Source: Nissolia schottii
Lineage: Eukaryota > Streptophyta > Magnoliopsida > Fabales > Fabaceae
Reading direction: 5' to 3'
DNA length: 64,000 nt
NCBI GenBank assembly: GCA_003254905.1
Contig: QANU01025522.1
Coordinates: 23,142 to 87,141, forward strand
Below are positions 60,320 through 64,000 of this stretch, piece after piece. Position 1 is the stretch's first letter. Every line of letters begins with the position of its first letter. Below the pieces are notes generated by a model, which saw only the letters and a program-made list of their open reading frames with translations, was not told where the DNA came from and ran no database searches. Made by a program: the position numbers and the translations under genes.

Positions 60320-61137
60320 ATTTAGATTACTGCCTTGTTGAATTATAAAGAGCATAATTAACACTGTACTTGAATCTTGCTTTTTGAGTACAGTTTGAAT
60401 CTTGATATTTCTTGTGAATTGTTCACAATTACCCTTTTATATGATTTTCGCAGAAGAAACGTATGATTGATATTTGGTACTAATATTTTTTCATATTCTT
60501 GCAATTCTAGAATCTATGCATCCTTGAATGATTCTTTGATCTCCATTCATACTAAATGAAGACATGCCACACGGCACGTCAAGTCAGCGTCGTTAAGGAT
60601 CACGTCATCACAATTAACCCCAGTCATCCACAGGAACCAAAACCAAACTTCAAAATTTTACAGGGACTAAAAATTTCACTGAGGGACTAAAACCAAACTT
60701 TACAATTTTATAGGGGCTAAAAACTTAATTAAGCCTAATTTTTATTTATATTTTAATAATATTTTATTTCATTTACCAATTTTATCCCTCTCCATCCTTT
60801 TAATTTTTTAATCTTGTCCTAACCCTTGCACCTCTTCCACCTCCACCTACATTGGCAGTGCCAGCACTACCTATCACTACCACCACCACCATCCTCCATC
60901 AACAACCCCACCATCACCACCCTCTATCGTCATCGTCTCTGTCCTTTCTCTCACTCCACCTTCCACGACCCCCCGCTTTTCCGCAACACCGGTGACTCCT
61001 CCACCTTCCAATCCACCGTTAACAGACCCAAGACCCCTTCCTCACACCAAATCACAGATTTGATCCATGATCACCACCCCACACGGCTAGAACCACCACC
61101 ACCACCATCACCATCCTCCATCAACAACCCCCACCAT
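60320..61137. other. DUF247 3' UTR, transposon end and low-complexity DNA
   Basis: The 3' UTR extends from 60320. 60590-60735 is a Mutator-like end fragment. 60830-61137 is a C/A-rich stretch of CCACCA words that gives spurious Pro/His-rich frames. Confidence 0.5.
60590..60735. repeat. end fragment of Mutator-like family
   Basis: The order 'gtcagcgtcgttaaggat', 'aggaaccaaaaccaaactt', 'gggactaaaaccaaacttta', ending 'aacttaattaagcc', parallels the right end of the element at 23539-24768; read in reverse it starts GGCTTAATTAAG. No partner end was found. Confidence 0.45.
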
Positions 61138-62251
61138 TGTTGAAAGCCTAATAGCATTTTTCAAAGTTGACGCAGTTCCAGTTTCCCGATAACTTTGCTA
61201 AACTTGTTGAAAGCGTTTTACACTCTCGTCGTTCAAAATAAATATATATCCTTCTGTACGGCTTTCAGATTCACGAGGAATCCAATTGCAGTATAGTCGG
61301 GTATAGTCGTATCCACAGAGAGTTGCAAAAATACCATTCTTGAGTTTGTTAATTAAACAAAAAGGTGAAGGTTTGGTAAATTGGTTTGATAGATAAATAA
61401 ACTAAAGAAATAAATGACATGGAAATAAATAGGCAACAAATCAGAGGTAGATCCAGAGCTTGTTGGGAATTAAATCATATCATAGTTTCATGCATCCATT
61501 AACTTATTACACAGAATTATCATTTTATTGATTGCCCGCCACCAGTTCTTAACTTGTCATCGCTTTCACGCATGAAAAGATCACAGGCTTCCTTTGTTAA
61601 ACTGTCACTGTCGCACACGAACTTAACAAAGTACGCCAGCGTTATTTCAGATGTTAAAACGGCTAATCCTCATTCCAGTTTTGGCAACAAGAATTAGATG
61701 AAATGATTTAGATCCGACTCTAATGATTCTAGCTCTCGCTCACAACTTTCGAGCCTAGAATCTAGCTTAGCATAGTAATATTGATCTTAACTTGGTTACG
61801 ACTTAATTAATATAACTTTTGTTCATACAAATAAGTCCCAAATAAAGAATCAAAATACTAAACAAAAGATAGCATTGAGTATAAAATCATTCAAGCTAAT
61901 CAATAGAAGCTGAATAATTCATATGCAAAAGTTACATGGATACAATCATACTACAATAATCATCAATAACCCAACAACAAGAGGATTAGAAATCCATCTT
62001 ACAAGAGAATCTCAGAGGCAAGGTGTGGACGCTTACCATGACACGTTCTCACGCCGTCATGACAACGTCATCCGTGCTTCCTCGATTTCCTGGCTCCTTC
62101 ACCGGCCTCCTCTTTGTTGCTAAACTAAACTAAACTATGAAATACAAAGGAAAATGTAAAAGAATGAAGTTTGGAGGAAGAGATGGGATATTGGAAGATG
62201 TTCTTATGAATGGCACGGCCTCCTCTATTTATAGGCAAAGTTCGAGGGCAT

Positions 62252-62282
62252 CGCTCAGCGGTTACGGTACCACCGCTGAGCG
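62252..62282. repeat. perfect 11-bp-stem hairpin in the solo LTR U3
   Basis: CGCTCAGCGGT and ACCGCTGAGCG flank a 9-base loop. It lies just upstream of the minus-strand TATA-like box. Confidence 0.85.
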
Positions 62283-62448
62283 ATACAGGCGTTATCGCTG
62301 AGCGAAAAGGCTTAATCACTGAGCGGCGTCATCATTTCACGCGACTTAATAAATGCGCTGGCAACTTTTTGCAGGGGCGGCGCCGCAATCCAGGTTGGTG
62401 CCAGCTGGCGCAATAAATGCGCCGCGTGCAAGTGGCTCCAGTGGCTTC

Positions 62449-62483
62449 GCCGCTGAGCGGTACATGGTACATCGCTCAGCGGC
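62449..62483. repeat. second 11-bp-stem hairpin in the solo LTR U3
   Basis: GCCGCTGAGCG and CGCTCAGCGGC flank a 13-base loop that itself contains GTACATGGTAC. The same CGCTGAGCG word occurs singly at about 62295 and, mutated, near 62318 and 62521. Confidence 0.85.
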
Positions 62484-62754
62484 ACTTTGTCGTGACCTGC
62501 ACTAAGCGAAACTCGTCCACCGCTGAGTGGCTGCTTCTGATTTCGCCCTTTTTGCTTCTTTTTCCTCTTTTGCCTTTTTGCTTCATTATTCTAGGGTTAT
62601 TCTTTAATTAATTAATTTGCTTGCATCCATCTTTCAAAATATATTATAAATCCTACAAAAATGGGGAATTCAATTAGATAATTCTTTAAAACATAAGCAA
62701 ATAAGTGTCATTTCATTAGGTCAAAATTGTATAAATTTGGCACTTATCAACCAT

Positions 62755-63350
62755 CATCACCCTCCACCACCGAACCTGACCCACTTGCAAAGAAAGAAAC
62801 TCACACAAAACAAAAAATCCAAGCTAAACATACACATGCAAACAACCAGAGAGAGAGATACGGCGAATGGGAGAGAGACAACCTCACCACCACCCTCAAC
62901 CATCACCGAACCACCTCACAGCCACCACAACATGAACCCACCACTATCCAAAATAGCACAAACCCACCACCACCCAAAACAACACAACACACACACATAC
63001 ACATCAAACTGAGAGAAAAAAAAGGGAAACAGAGAGAGGGTGAGTTGAGAGAGAGGCGGATTTGAGTTGAGAGGGACAGATCAGAGAGAGGGGGCAACTT
63101 GCCACCGCCGGCTACCTGCTCTGGCGGCGACAGCCTCCTGAAGCGTCGGGGAGAGTGAGCTTGAGAGAGACAAAATAAATTGAGAGTGAGTTGAGAGAGA
63201 GAGAGAGATCTAGAAGGAGAGAGAGAACAAATTTGAGAGGGCGAGGGGAGAAAGGGTGGAGTTGAGGGAGTGAGAGAGGAAGGGAAAAGGGGGTTAATAA
63301 TAATTTTGTAATTTTTAAGAAAATTTTAATACTAGGATCAATTTGGACCA
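62755..63350. other. low-complexity CCACCA and GAGAGA DNA
   Basis: The host repeat interrupted by the solo LTR continues: CCACCA words up to about 62960, ACACAC near 62990, then GAGAGAG and GGGAGAG tracts to 63290. Open frames here are low-complexity only. It may be the interior of a DNA transposon whose one end is at 60590-60735. Confidence 0.45.
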
Positions 63351-64000
63351 ACTAGGTGGTTGGTCCATGTTAGAAGCCATGGGGAAAAAATCGAATAACT
63401 TGAATCGACTAAGTTTTGAGAGGACAACAACATTATTTAATATGCTATACTGAATGAACTGGGAGCCTTGGTAGTACTTAAAATTTCATTAGAAGGTGCC
63501 TATACTTTACTGGCTTTGCTTGAGCATATAAGAATTATGTGATAAGTTATAAGTACGTTGACAAATTAATGCCACTCAAGTATGCTATGATGTACATTGT
63601 GCCGTAGTGACTCACATTACATATACACTTCCTTCTAACAAGTGCTCTTCTGAGGAGATTAATTTGTGCCGTCATTCTTATAGGAGATTAATTTACTTAT
63701 CTCATGCTTGTTAGTTAGCAGATCACCGACCACCTCACCAAGTCAGTCATATAAATGTATTTTTATCACAAACTATAAATTATGTGTACTTTACTCAACT
63801 TAAAAAAATGTGCAAATTGATCTTGACATTTTATACTAGTCAAAATCGACTCATGTGATCAAAATACTTTCATTTCCTTTGTTTTCTCTCCCCCGTCTCC
63901 TCTTCTTCAAGCTGAGAGTAATTTTCATATTAGGATTGACTTGCAATTTGCAATGCCATGAAATGTAGAGGTCCATTTGCACCTTTGTAAAGTGCACATG
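63351..64000. other. intergenic, no gene seen
   Basis: AT-rich, with a short direct repeat of AGGAGATTAATTT (63653 and 63681). Nothing else is supportable. Confidence 0.45.

Larger units (their letters stand above)
61138..62749 (-). mobile_element. solo LTR, 1612 bp, with exact 5-bp TSD
   Basis: ACCAT flanks both ends (61133-61137 and 62750-62754). Plus-strand ends are TGTTGAAAGCC and GGCACTTATCA, so on the minus strand the LTR runs TGATAAGTGCC to GGCTTTCAACA. On that strand a TATA-like CTATAAATAGAGG lies near 62225, and GTGGATACGACTATACCCG near the 3' end is typical of plant gypsy LTRs. No internal region, primer site or second LTR is present. It interrupts a CCACCA-rich host sequence that continues on the other side ('ccatcatcaccctccaccacc'). 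Confidence 0.87.

Noticed and set aside
59300..60364. 354-codon minus-strand frame opposite DUF247
   Set aside because: The sense frame carries all DUF247 hallmarks; the antisense frame has none and no start context.
60826..61143. Pro/His-rich frame 5' of the solo LTR
   Set aside because: Made of CCACCA low-complexity DNA; it runs into the LTR end and has no homology features.

Overview
The window is nuclear DNA of a flowering plant. It is AT-rich, its genes carry GT-AG introns, it has many degraded transposons, and all recognisable proteins are plant proteins. A eudicot is clear. A legume is my best guess from the repeat types, but that is inference. There is one assembly gap (10240-11046) and single N bases at 16434 and 38302.

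Seven protein genes can be modelled with open reading frames that stay in frame across every splice junction. They are: a one-exon sugar-phosphate/nucleotide-sugar translocator (8212-9291, +); a small secreted EG45/plant-natriuretic-peptide-like protein (19845-20841, -, three exons, the last coding only 7 nt); a BT1-type adenine nucleotide carrier (34934-38185, +, three exons); a CESA1-class cellulose synthase (39061-44709, -, fourteen exons, 1082 aa); an OCP3-type homeodomain protein (46202-49579, -, four exons); a small membrane protein resembling the At5g11280 family (54305-56098, +, three exons); and a DUF247 protein (59048-60319, +). A doubtful coiled-coil ORF lies at 15284-15662.

Gene order is informative. 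From memory, Arabidopsis has translocator-BT1-CESA1 together at At4g32390-At4g32410, a related translocator/CESA10 pair at At2g25520-At2g25540, and translocator-OCP3-unknown-DUF247 at At5g11230-At5g11290. This window holds the union of those sets, as expected of an ancestral block that Arabidopsis split by duplication and gene loss.

Much of the rest is repeats. Several have termini and target-site duplications (TSDs) that can be read directly: a 2.6-kb LTR element (4775-7419), a 227-bp MITE with a 9-bp TSD (12701-12927), a hAT-type element with an 8-bp TSD (22245-22708), a Mutator-like element with another hAT-type element inside it (23539-24768), an LTR mosaic of Ty3/gypsy remnants (25740-32212) containing a nested solo LTR (29911-31314), a TIR element inside OCP3 intron 2 (48135-48857), a Ty1/copia remnant (51220-52130), and a solo LTR with strong hairpins (61138-62749). 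The genes do not form an operon-like system. Only CESA1 and the translocator might share a process, cell-wall polysaccharide synthesis. I saw no wholly new system; the most notable items are the tiny terminal exon, the merged synteny and the nested transposons.
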